Shown one piece after another: positions 7,678 through 13,378 of a stretch of DNA of 13,378 nt. The stretch is from an uncultured Eubacteriales bacterium (GTDB taxonomy: Bacteria; Bacillota; Clostridia; Oscillospirales; CAG-272), in contig CAKSLR010000034.1 in NCBI GenBank assembly GCA_934467435.1, positions 1-13,378 of the forward strand. The letters run 5' to 3'. Each line of letters begins with the position of its first letter. Within the stretch, counting starts at the first letter, position 1. Made by a program: the position numbers and the translations under genes. The notes under the pieces were generated by a model. It saw only the letters and a list, made by a program, of their open reading frames with translations, did no database searches and was not told the DNA's origin.

Positions 7678-7713
7678 CGCCGGGGCTTGTTCGGATACGG
7701 GCAAGCCCCGGCG
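7678..7713. repeat. Perfect 12-bp inverted repeat with 12-nt loop
   Basis: CGCCGGGGCTTG (7678-7689) pairs perfectly with CAAGCCCCGGCG (7702-7713). The loop contains CGGATACGGG, which also occurs at 7656-7665, 36 bp upstream. No T-tract follows on either side, so it is not a classical terminator. Confidence 0.6.
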
Positions 7714-7886
7714 CTCTTATGCGGCGACCGGGGTACCGACCGATGCGCCTTTCCCCCGGCCGGCGCCGGAGAACGCGCTTTTCCTTCCCCCATCACACGC
7801 ACAAGCGACTGCCGCGCGGCAGCAAAGCGCGCGACAGCATCGTCAAAATCAATGCGTTATTTTGTGGCAGCTGCAACCCTGTTTCC

Positions 7887-8019
7887 TGTGGAAAACCATG
7901 TGGAAAACCCCGTCTTCCTGTGGGAAACTCCTGTCGATCCCTTTGAGACATTCCGATTTTTCTCGATGCAGACTGGCTTTTTCTCGTTTTTGTTTCCTGT
8001 GGAAAACGGTAGTGGAAAA
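7887..8019 (-). promoter_or_regulatory. DnaA-box cluster I
   Basis: Five DnaA-box-like 9-mers, all in the same orientation (reading TTTTCCACA on the minus strand). Exact copies lie at 7887-7895, 7899-7907 and 7998-8006; one-mismatch copies at 7919-7927 and 8011-8019. The first two start 12 bp apart and the last two 13 bp. The 16-mer GTTTCCTGTGGAAAAC occurs identically at 7881 and 7992. DnaA boxes follow TTWTNCACA in many bacteria and TTTTCCACA is an accepted variant. The stretch is richer in A/T than its flanks. Confidence 0.72.
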
Positions 8020-8124
8020 CCGTTTTTCGGTGCATTTTGCTTTGTGAGGCACCCGCAACCGGGTGGGGCAAATTTCTTCGGGAAGCGACCCGAAAAAAAT
8101 CGCAAAAAGCGGCGCGGAAGGCAG

Positions 8125-8152
8125 AAAGCCGGTGGCAGTTGCCACCGGCTTT
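8125..8152. repeat. Perfect 13-bp inverted repeat
   Basis: AAAGCCGGTGGCA pairs with TGCCACCGGCTTT across a GT centre. The form resembles an intrinsic terminator, but only three T residues follow and no gene precedes it on either strand. Confidence 0.6.
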
Positions 8153-8197
8153 GCGTGTAGGCGCGCGGCGGGCAACCCCCGCTTCTGTGCACGGCGG

Positions 8198-8439
8198 CGC
8201 GCGCGTCTCTTTTCCTGCGCGGGGGCAACAACACAAGCGTTCCCCTTTTCGTGCGGCGGGCTCCGGGGGGCGAGGCGTGTTTCCCGCGGGCGGGCGCAAT
8301 ACGAGGCGCGCGTTCTTTGCCCGCGCGGGGGCAACAACACAAGCGTTCCCCTTTTCGTGCGGCGGGCTTCGGGGGGACGAGGCGTGTTTCCCGCGGGCGG
8401 GCGCAATACGAGGCGCGCGTTCTTTGCCCGCGCGGGGGC
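8198..8439. repeat. 106/107-bp GC-rich direct repeat, 2.3 copies
   Basis: Copy A is 8198-8303 (106 bp), copy B 8304-8410 (107 bp), partial copy C 8411-8439. From about 8217 onward A and B differ by one substitution and one inserted A; the first 20 bp of A are diverged. Unit length is not a multiple of three and changes by one base between copies, so no single reading frame is kept across the repeat. This argues it is not coding. Confidence 0.88.
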
Positions 8440-8779
8440 GCGGGAGGGAGGAGCGGAGCAAACCGCAGCGCAGGGTCAGACAGGGACGAGTCGATTCCGG
8501 CACGCAAACGGGGGAGGAAATCGCGCCTCCCTTGTGCATGAGGTCAGCCCGGCGAACCACGCGGCAACGCACCCACGTTCCCGCAGCGGCGCCTTGGATG
8601 GCAACCTGTCGCCTTCCTCTAAGCGGGCGCGCCGCGGAAAATTTTTTCAAACGCGCCTTCCCTTTTCCCCGGATCCGGTTGCCGATTTTCGGAACCCTTG
8701 CGGGTCTTTTGGCACATCCGGCGATCAAGGGCTTTTTAAAATCAAGCGGATAATCCGGGGCAGCGAGAACGCCCTTTTC

Positions 8780-8853
8780 TGTGGAAAACGTTGTGGAAAA
8801 CTGTTAAAAATCCGAGAAAGCCTTACCCACACTGGGTTTTCCGCTGTGGAAAA
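8780..8853 (-). promoter_or_regulatory. DnaA-box cluster II
   Basis: Three exact TGTGGAAAA boxes (as read on the + strand) lie at 8780-8788, 8792-8800 and 8845-8853. The first pair again starts 12 bp apart. One box of opposite orientation, TTACCCACA (8823-8831), is one mismatch from TTATCCACA. The segment 8800-8815 between boxes is locally A/T-rich. Confidence 0.72.
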
Positions 8854-9504
8854 CTTTTTGACTTCCGTATCCGGTCGGTTTTCCTTTGCAACCGGCACCG
8901 GGCGGAGTTCCGGCGGCAGTTGGAGCGCATTTTTCCGATCCGTCCCCGGACGGATGGTGCCATTTTCCTCCCGGCGGATGCGGAGAGACGCACGCCGGAG
9001 CCATGCGGTGGCACGGCGCGTCCTCGATTTTTCTGCCGGTTCCACCGCCCGTTGCCGTTCTCCCCGTGCCCTGTCGCAATCCCGATTTTCTTCTGCCGCG
9101 CCCGCAGGAAGCAGAAGAACATGGGGCTGCCGCACGGCGACGGGGGCGGGTTACGCCGGCGGCATTCCGAGTGTGGCGCCGGACGGAATTCCTACCGCGC
9201 AGGCTTGGATGGCACGGCATCGCCGCCAGGGCGGCGGGTGCGCGCAGTGAAGTGCGCCGCCTTGCACCGGATGCCGGGCAAAGTGTGGTCGGACGAGGCA
9301 CCCCTGCCCTCCGTCAAAGTTCCGCCGGGTAGCGGCACCGCGCGGAAATCACCGTTGCGGGACAAAAAGGCATCGCGGGTCGGGGAATGCACGCAGATGG
9401 GATGCCGTCGTCGGAAAACCGCGCGTCGGAGAAAACGGTTGCGCTTGCGCCGGGCATGCGAAGGCGGGCGCAAGCCGAGCCAACCGTGTCGCATCGTTTC
9501 CCCC
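8854..9504. other. Gene-free stretch before the 9-bp minisatellite
   Basis: GC-rich and noticeably pyrimidine-rich on the + strand near 9000-9080. The only clear structure is a perfect inverted repeat, ATCCGTCC-CC-GGACGGAT (8938-8955). Frames crossing it are extended by the minisatellite to the right and are not convincing genes. Confidence 0.6.
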
Positions 9505-9729
9505 GGCTCCCCCGGCTTTCCCGACTCCCCCGGCTTTCCCGACTCCCCCGGTTCCCCCGGCTCCCACGGCTCCCACGGCTCCCCCGGTTCCCACGGTTCC
9601 CACGGCTCCCACGGCTCCCACGGTTCCCACGGCTCCCACGGTTCCCCCGGTTCCCCCGGTTCCCCCGGTTCCCCCGGCTTTCCCGGCTCCCCCGGCTCCC
9701 ACGGCTCCCACGGCTCCCGCGGCTTTCCG
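9505..9729. repeat. 25-copy 9-bp GC-rich minisatellite with G-quadruplex potential
   Basis: Twenty-five consecutive 9-bp units without a slip. They are variants of GG(C/T)T(C/T)CC(C/A/G)C, with GACTCCCCC at two positions and GGCTTTCCG as the last unit. The minus strand carries regularly spaced G-runs. At 9640-9675 four units read GGGGGAACC, giving four G5 runs with 4-nt spacers, ideal for a G-quadruplex; elsewhere the runs are G3 every 9 nt. Because the unit is 9 bp, no frame acquires stops, which produces spurious collagen-like or Pro/Arg-rich ORFs on both strands. Confidence 0.92.
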
Positions 9730-10041
9730 ATTGTTGCAGCGCGCGCGTGACTGACACTTCCCCGATCGTTTTTTTCCCGATGTTGGCACCTCCTCCACGC
9801 GCAAACGGAGGCTACCGATTCTCCGATTTTCTTCGCGTTACACGCGCTCCGGGTTCCGCCTTTTCCCTTCCGCCGCGCGGTTGCGGACGGTGGAAAATAT
9901 CCGGCGTTTCCTTTTCCCGCAGCGCCTTTGCCCGGGGCAAAGCGGCGGGAGCGGGAGGTGAGGATCGCGTTTTTCTTCGTCACGGCTTCTCTCCGAAGTT
10001 CGGATTTCCAGTATTATTCCGCGGCAGATTGTATCCAAAAT
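9730..10041. other. Gene-free stretch before DnaA-box cluster III
   Basis: No supported gene. A hairpin CTTTGCC-CGG-GGCAAAG (9926-9942) sits inside a longer imperfect inverted repeat (about 9916-9956). A lone one-mismatch DnaA-like 9-mer lies at 9889-9897. The sequence becomes A/T-rich from about 10005 toward cluster III. Confidence 0.55.
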
Positions 10042-10084
10042 TGTGGATAATTCTGTGGAAAACTTGTTGATGGTTTGTGGAAAA
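10042..10084 (-). promoter_or_regulatory. DnaA-box cluster III, including a perfect consensus box
   Basis: TGTGGATAA at 10042-10050 is the exact complement of the classical DnaA box TTATCCACA. Exact TGTGGAAAA copies follow at 10054-10062 (12 bp from the first) and 10076-10084. All share one orientation. The local sequence (about 10005-10095) is the most A/T-rich part of the gap, as expected near a duplex-unwinding element, although no such element can be proven by eye. Confidence 0.78.
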
Positions 10085-10123
10085 CGCAAAAATCCCCCGA
10101 CACCACTGGCTTTTTTAGCGTGA

Positions 10124-10159
10124 AAAAAGGAACCCCCGCAAAAGCAGGGGTTCCTTTTT
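10124..10159. terminator. Terminator of the par-rnhA operon (bidirectional form)
   Basis: AAAAAGGAACCCC (one mismatch, then GC) pairs across an AAAA loop with GCAGGGGTTCCTTTTT. On the minus strand it ends in a run of six T, 34 nt past the rnhA stop. The A-run on the other side makes it symmetrical, so it also insulates the gene-free region. Confidence 0.88.
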
Positions 10160-10192
10160 GTGAAATACGGTTTCGGGGCAAAAAATACGCCG

Positions 10193-10630
10193 TTAATCCA
10201 CAAACGTATCGGCGGCGGAAGTCGCCATCGCATCACAGCGCTCGTTATAATCATGCCCGTCATGGCCTTTGACCCACACCATTTCCACCGTGTGGCGGGC
10301 AAGCAGCGCATCGAGTTTTTGCCAGAGATCGGGGTTTTTCAGTTCCTCTTTCCCGCGCCGCCAGCCGTGCGCGCGCCAGGAGGAGATCCAGTCAAGCCGC
10401 ACGGCGTCCACGAGATAGCGGCTGTCCGAATACAGCGTGACCTCGCACGGCTCCCGCAGGGCGGCAAGCCCCTCGATGGCGGCGGTCAGTTCCATGCGGT
10501 TGTTGGTGGTTTTGCGTTCTCCGCCCGAAATGCCGCGCTCATGCCCGGCATAGACCAGAATCGCCGCCCAACCGCCGTGCCCGGGGTTCCCGCGGCAGGC
10601 GCCGTCGGTATAAATCTCCACGTGTTTCAT
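10193..10630 (-). CDS. rnhA: Ribonuclease HI
   Basis: A 145-residue complete RNase HI, which cleaves the RNA strand of RNA-DNA hybrids (R-loops, residual primers) in the cytoplasm. All catalytic residues are in place: D9 (IYTDGAC), E47 (NNRMEL), D69 (LYSDSRY), D133 (ERCDAMA), plus the active-site H123 (VKGHDGH). The conserved basic/Trp handle region (WISSWRAHGWRRG, about 81-93) is present. The length is close to the E. coli enzyme. AAGGAGA precedes the ATG and overlaps the stop codon of the upstream membrane-protein gene (gap 9 nt), indicating translational coupling as the last gene of the par operon. A strong terminator follows. Confidence 0.96.
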   Translation of the reverse strand: MKHVEIYTDGACRGNPGHGGWAAILVYAGHERGISGGERKTTNNRMELTAAIEGLAALREPCEVTLYSDSRYLVDAVRLDWISSWRAHGWRRGKEELKNPDLWQKLDALLARHTVEMVWVKGHDGHDYNERCDAMATSAADTFVD

Positions 10631-10639
10631 GTGTTCTCC

Positions 10640-11218
10640 TTACGACAGCCAGGCGATGAGGTTATCTGCCGCCCGCAGAACCACAGGGAGCAGGCGCAAA
10701 AGCAGGACACTGCCCACAAGGCAGACCAAAACCGTCAGAATGAGGGAGGGAATATCGCTTCCCTTCGCTTCGTACCGCACGGTGGCAGCGTCCTTCAGGT
10801 GTGCGGGCACGTAAAACCGTGCCTCGTCGAGGTGGATGTGCTCCCGCACGCGCGGATCGGGGTTCTCCGGCTCTCCGACATAGCGCAGATACTTGCGCAA
10901 TGCGGATTCCCGCCGGGCGAGCGTGCGCCGCAGCAGCCATTTGCGGGCAAGCCCCAGTTCGGCAAGGGTCTTGGCATGCTCTTCGTCAACCGAATTGCAT
11001 TTTATCAGTTGACGAATAACTTTACCAAGATACCGCCGATGATAGACCGCCGCCACGGCTGCCAGGATGCAACCGATCATGATGGCAAAGACGATGCGGG
11101 AGAGCGTGGTACCCTGGGTGGTGAAGGTAAAATTCTTGTAGTTGCCGAAATCGATCTCAAAGTAGGTTTCCCGCAGATAGTCCCAGATGTCGCCGAAAAA
11201 ATTATAAATCTCGGACAT
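10640..11218 (-). CDS. Two-helix membrane protein in the parAB operon, unknown function
   Basis: A 192-residue protein that I do not recognise. A short aromatic N-terminal region (IYNFFGDIWDYLRETYFEIDFG) is followed by a membrane segment at about 40-59. A highly charged cytosol-like middle section with many Arg/Lys/Glu comes next (about 60-155, for example RRTLARRESALRKYLRYVGEPENPD, here split in description at RRTLARRE and SALRKYLRYVG). A second membrane segment lies at about 157-183. AGGAGA 5-6 nt before the ATG supports the start. It lies 20 nt after parB and 9 nt before rnhA, so it is almost certainly in the same operon. A link to chromosome segregation or the envelope is inferred only from position. 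Confidence 0.8.
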   Translation of the reverse strand: MSEIYNFFGDIWDYLRETYFEIDFGNYKNFTFTTQGTTLSRIVFAIMIGCILAAVAAVYHRRYLGKVIRQLIKCNSVDEEHAKTLAELGLARKWLLRRTLARRESALRKYLRYVGEPENPDPRVREHIHLDEARFYVPAHLKDAATVRYEAKGSDIPSLILTVLVCLVGSVLLLRLLPVVLRAADNLIAWLS

Positions 11219-11238
11219 ATGTTCTCCTGTTCTCCCGG

Positions 11239-12144
11239 TTACGAAAGACCTTCTTCAAAAAAATCGCTGCCGACAATGCCGCGTAGGAAGTTCTCGAGGT
11301 CTTTATTATCTTCATAATAGAAGGAAATGCACTTTTTGCCGCGTTTGGTGTCCAGTTTAACCCGTCTGCCGATGTTCGCCATCAGGCGACTCTCCAGTTC
11401 TTTGGCGTAATTCACGACATCGGGCTTCTTTTCCTCTTCCGGCGCGACATTTTCCGCCTTCACGCGGCGCTGATTCCAGCGGCGCACCTCTTCTTCGGTC
11501 ATACGCACCGACATACCGCGTTCGATGATGATTTTTGCCAGCGCCTCCATATCCTCGATGGCGCGCAGCCCAAGCAGGGCGCGGGCATGACCGGCGCTGA
11601 GTTCGCCGGAGGTGATGGCGGTACGCAGGGCTTCCGGCACGTCCAAAAGACGTACCGCATTGGCAATGGCAGAGCGGCTTTTGCCGATTTGGCGGGAGAT
11701 TTCCTCCTGCGTCAGGTGATATTCTTCGGCAAGGGCACGATAAGCGGCGGCTTCCTCGAGCGGGTTCAGGTCCTCACGCTGAATGTTCTCAATCAGAGCG
11801 ATCTGTGCCGCTTCCTGTTCGGTAGAATCCAGCAAAATGACCGGAACTTCGTTCAATCCTGCCATTTTGGACGCGCGCCAACGGCGCTCGCCGGCGATAA
11901 TCTGATACCGATCGCCGCCGATATCCCGTACCAGGATCGGTTGCAGCACGCCGTGCGCGGAAATGGACTCGGCAAGTTGGGAAAGCGCCTCGGTATCAAA
12001 GTATTTGCGTGGCTGGTTCCCTTTCGGCTCCAGTTGCGCCACGCGCAGCATCTTGGTACCGCCTTTTTCACTCTCATTTTCCACGGTGTTTTCGAGAAAA
12101 ATCGCATCAATCCCTCTGCCGAGGCCGGATAATTTCTTTGCCAT
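11239..12144 (-). CDS. parB: Chromosome-partitioning protein ParB/Spo0J
   Basis: A 301-residue complete ParB. ParB binds parS, slides along DNA as a CTP-dependent clamp, and loads SMC/condensin and regulates ParA near the origin. In order: an N-terminal ParA-interaction segment (KKLSGLGRGIDAIF, residues 4-16); the ParB/Srx nuclease-like fold with the CTP-binding GERRWRA at 85-91; ENIQREDLNP at 119-128; a helix-turn-helix DNA-binding domain (LTQEEISRQIGKSRSAIANA, 144-163); and a C-terminal dimerisation domain. GGAGG lies about 9 nt before the ATG. It is separated from parA by 102 bp containing three 22-bp direct repeats. Cognate parS sites are present upstream of parA. The protein appears intact. 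Confidence 0.96.
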   Translation of the reverse strand: MAKKLSGLGRGIDAIFLENTVENESEKGGTKMLRVAQLEPKGNQPRKYFDTEALSQLAESISAHGVLQPILVRDIGGDRYQIIAGERRWRASKMAGLNEVPVILLDSTEQEAAQIALIENIQREDLNPLEEAAAYRALAEEYHLTQEEISRQIGKSRSAIANAVRLLDVPEALRTAITSGELSAGHARALLGLRAIEDMEALAKIIIERGMSVRMTEEEVRRWNQRRVKAENVAPEEEKKPDVVNYAKELESRLMANIGRRVKLDTKRGKKCISFYYEDNKDLENFLRGIVGSDFFEEGLS

Positions 12145-12180
12145 GGTGGTGATTCCTCCATTTTTTCTGTCATTCTTCTG

Positions 12181-12246
12181 TTTTCGGGGTAAAATTCAGT
12201 GATTTTCAGGGTAAAATTCAGTGGTTTTCGAGGCAAAATTCAGCCG
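12181..12246. repeat. Three 22-bp direct repeats between parA and parB
   Basis: Units at 12181-12202, 12203-12224 and 12225-12246, each TTTTC(G/A)(G/A)GG(T/C)AAAATTCAG plus three variable bases, abut without gaps and touch the parA stop codon. The first two match at 20 of 22 positions; the third is more diverged. The 22-bp period is about two helical turns, so copies lie on the same DNA face. A protein-binding site or an mRNA element is possible; neither is established. Confidence 0.88.
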
Positions 12247-13008
12247 TCAGATGCGCAAAACCAGTTCTTTGGCGACGTCGGCATACTCTTGTGTGCTCTT
12301 GCCGAAGGGGTCGTAGTAGCAGATCGGCTTGCCGAATCCCGGTGCCTCGCTGAGTTTGACGCTGCGGGAAATGGTGGTTTTGAAAATCTTTTCGGCGTAA
12401 TACTTCTTCAGTTCCTTCACGACCTGCCCGGAAAGAATCAATCTGCCGTTATACATGGTCAGCAGGATGCCCGTGATCTCCAGGCGTGGGTTGTAACTCT
12501 GACGTACCCGTTTGACGCTGTTCATCAGTTGCGAAAGCCCTTCCAGCGCGAAAAATTCGCACTGCATGGGGATAATGAGTCCGTCTGCCGCAGTCAGTGC
12601 ATTCACGGTCAGTTGGCTGAGGGAGGGGGGGCAGTCGATGATGACATAATCATAGGCATCGGCAACCGCAGCAAGTGCGTTTTTGAGGCAATTTTCGCAA
12701 TGTTCGATCTCGCCGAGTTCAAATTCCGCTCCCGCCAGCGCGATGGTGGAGGGGAGAATGGAAAGATTTTTAAATTCCGTCGGCAAAATGGCGTCCCGGA
12801 TGGCGGCATTCCCGATCAAAACATCGTAACTTGACTTTTTTACCGTATTTTTGCCGATACCGACGCCGCTTGTGCTATTGCCCTGCGGGTCCATATCCAC
12901 CATCAGCACTTTTTTGCCGCGTTTTCCGAGGGCAGCGGCGATATTGACTGCGGAAGTCGTCTTCCCTACTCCGCCCTTCTGATTGGCAAACGCCAAAACC
13001 TTGCTCAT
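12247..13008 (-). CDS. parA: Chromosome-partitioning ATPase ParA/Soj
   Basis: A 253-residue complete ParA. ParA is a deviant-Walker ATPase that dimerises on DNA with ATP and is stimulated by ParB to help segregate origins; Soj also modulates DnaA in Bacillus. The deviant Walker A motif KGGVGKTT spans residues 11-18, the Walker A' aspartate motif VDMDPQGN 37-44, and the Walker B-type IIDCPPS 123-129. The length is typical for a chromosomal ParA. GGAGG precedes the ATG. It is the first gene of the operon, read from a perfect promoter at 13116-13144, with three parS sites immediately upstream. ParB bound there could repress the promoter, but that is inference. Confidence 0.96.
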   Translation of the reverse strand: MSKVLAFANQKGGVGKTTSAVNIAAALGKRGKKVLMVDMDPQGNSTSGVGIGKNTVKKSSYDVLIGNAAIRDAILPTEFKNLSILPSTIALAGAEFELGEIEHCENCLKNALAAVADAYDYVIIDCPPSLSQLTVNALTAADGLIIPMQCEFFALEGLSQLMNSVKRVRQSYNPRLEITGILLTMYNGRLILSGQVVKELKKYYAEKIFKTTISRSVKLSEAPGFGKPICYYDPFGKSTQEYADVAKELVLRI

Positions 13009-13115
13009 GTTTATCCTCCGTCTGCTTTTATTGTTCTCCGTGTCCCGTGGCGCCTGAACCGCCTGTTTTGGGGGTGAAAATTGCCGGATGGGGTGGGTTA
13101 AAACTCTTTGAGCCT

Positions 13116-13144
13116 ATTATAGCATGCGCCGCGCGGAATGTCAA
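13116..13144 (-). promoter_or_regulatory. Consensus sigma-A promoter of the par operon
   Basis: On the minus strand a perfect TTGACA (13139-13144) and a perfect TATAAT (13116-13121) are 17 bp apart. The leader to the parA ATG is about 100 nt. The nearest parS is 55 bp upstream of the -35 element. Confidence 0.92.
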
Positions 13145-13198
13145 TTCTATACAGGCAAAAAGAGCGAAAAAAGTGTAAACTTTTATGGTGAGGCGGGC

Positions 13199-13214
13199 TG
13201 TTTCACGTGAAACA
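13199..13214. promoter_or_regulatory. parS: parS site 1
   Basis: TGTTTCACGTGAAACA, the exact 16-bp palindrome bound by ParB/Spo0J in Bacillota and many other bacteria. It is the closest of three to the par promoter. Confidence 0.96.
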
Positions 13215-13260
13215 GACGTGTTGTCACACAAGGGGGGAGTGGTTTCATGTAGCGGGAGGT

Positions 13261-13276
13261 TGTTTCACGTGAAACA
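13261..13276. promoter_or_regulatory. parS: parS site 2
   Basis: A second exact TGTTTCACGTGAAACA, starting 62 bp after the first. Confidence 0.96.
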
Positions 13277-13323
13277 AAGGGGTTTGCTGCGACTGCAGGC
13301 AAAAAACGGTTCAGCAAAAGTGA

Positions 13324-13339
13324 TGTTTCACGTGAAACG
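13324..13339. promoter_or_regulatory. parS: parS site 3 (one mismatch)
   Basis: TGTTTCACGTGAAACG, differing from the consensus only at the last base and starting 63 bp after the second. The near-equal 62/63-bp spacing (about six helical turns) suggests an ordered array that may continue beyond the window. Confidence 0.92.
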
Positions 13340-13378
13340 CAAATCAGATCCCGGCAACGTGAAGAGGGGTAGGGTGGC

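Larger units (their letters stand above)
7095..7886. other. Gene-free stretch, left part of the 3-kb gap
   Basis: No reading frame here has a ribosome binding site plus protein-like composition; the translated frames are arginine/proline-rich and overlap each other. It is purine-rich near 7140-7210 and GC-rich beyond. It holds a weak terminator-like hairpin (7508-7537) and a strong inverted repeat (7678-7713), listed separately. No tRNA or known RNA family was recognised by eye. Confidence 0.6.
8020..8779. other. Gene-free stretch between DnaA-box clusters I and II
   Basis: Very GC-rich. It contains a perfect hairpin (8125-8152) and a two-copy 106/107-bp repeat (8198-8439). From 8440 to 8779 I see nothing further. 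Long frames cross it on both strands, but they are low-complexity (Arg, Pro, Ala, Cys) and lack start signals. Confidence 0.6.

Noticed and set aside
6814..8160. 448-residue open frame on the + strand
   Set aside because: It starts inside the region transcribed on the other strand, has no ribosome binding site, is Arg/Pro/Ser-rich, and runs through DnaA boxes and hairpins. Open only because of high GC.
7793..9250. Long overlapping frames on both strands (for example 311 and 395 residues)
   Set aside because: They contradict each other, cross a 106/107-bp repeat that shifts frame between copies, and contain repeated FPQE/FHRK-like words that are just translated DnaA boxes.
9505..9729. CRISPR array
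   Set aside because: Units are 9 bp and directly abutting, with no spacers and no cas genes.
8791..9983. Collagen-like (Gly-Ser-His/Pro) or Gly-Glu-Pro protein
   Set aside because: The regular Gly pattern is the automatic result of a 9-bp minisatellite, which stays open in every frame. The flanking translation is arbitrary, with no signal peptide, trimerisation domain or ribosome binding site.
10621..10636. Extra parS at the rnhA start (TGTTTCATGTGTTCTC)
   Set aside because: It is not palindromic and differs at several positions from the parS consensus; the match comes from the start codon and ribosome binding site.
12077..12085. DnaA box in parB (TTTTCCACG)
   Set aside because: Single one-mismatch copy in coding sequence, not clustered; consistent with chance.
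13028..13231. 67-residue frame on the minus strand upstream of parA
   Set aside because: It spans the par promoter and a parS site, lacks a ribosome binding site, and its SVSRET stretch is translated parS.

Overview
The window looks like a chromosomal segment of a GC-rich Bacillota bacterium, most likely an anaerobic gut Clostridia lineage. The evidence is a soj/spo0J-type parA-parB pair preceded by three canonical parS sites (TGTTTCACGTGAAACA), textbook sigma-A promoters (TTGACA, 17 bp, TATAAT), strong AGGAGG-like ribosome binding sites, and two large BspA-type leucine-rich-repeat lipoproteins whose C-terminal WHYVDGVP module is common in gut Clostridia. No species can be named from the sequence.

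Left part (1-5700): a complete sugar-phosphate isomerase/epimerase-like TIM-barrel gene on the + strand ends in two GC-rich hairpin terminators. Two paralogous surface lipoproteins follow, transcribed divergently (954-2585 minus, 2929-5289 plus) from back-to-back promoters in a 343-bp spacer. Both have a lipobox, an Fn3-like domain, an acidic or proline-rich linker, 23-residue LRR_5 repeats and the same C-terminal module. The plus-strand copy carries a 14-repeat array. A bidirectional terminator separates it from a small three-helix membrane protein on the minus strand.

Middle (5820-10190): a complete MscS-family mechanosensitive channel lies on the minus strand, preceded by a doubtful 54-residue ORF and a good promoter at 7066-7094. 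Next comes about 3 kb (7095-10123) with no convincing gene. It holds three clusters of DnaA-box-like 9-mers (8 exact TTTTCCACA, one perfect TTATCCACA and several one-mismatch copies), nearly all in one orientation. Each cluster contains a pair spaced exactly 12 bp. It also holds a 106/107-bp GC-rich direct repeat, a 25-copy 9-bp minisatellite with G-quadruplex potential on the minus strand, and several perfect hairpins. The long ORFs here are composition artefacts.

Right part (10193-13378): an apparent leftward operon, parA - (three 22-bp direct repeats) - parB - 192-residue two-helix membrane protein - rnhA, starts from a perfect consensus promoter beside the three parS sites and ends at a strong terminator. 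ParA/ParB with parS would segregate or organise the replication-origin region. The DnaA-box clusters, parS sites and par operon together mark this as origin-proximal DNA. The gene-free 3 kb is either oriC itself or a DnaA-binding region beside it. dnaA and dnaN are not in the window, and the par operon would run head-on to replication if oriC lay in the gap, so this choice stays open.
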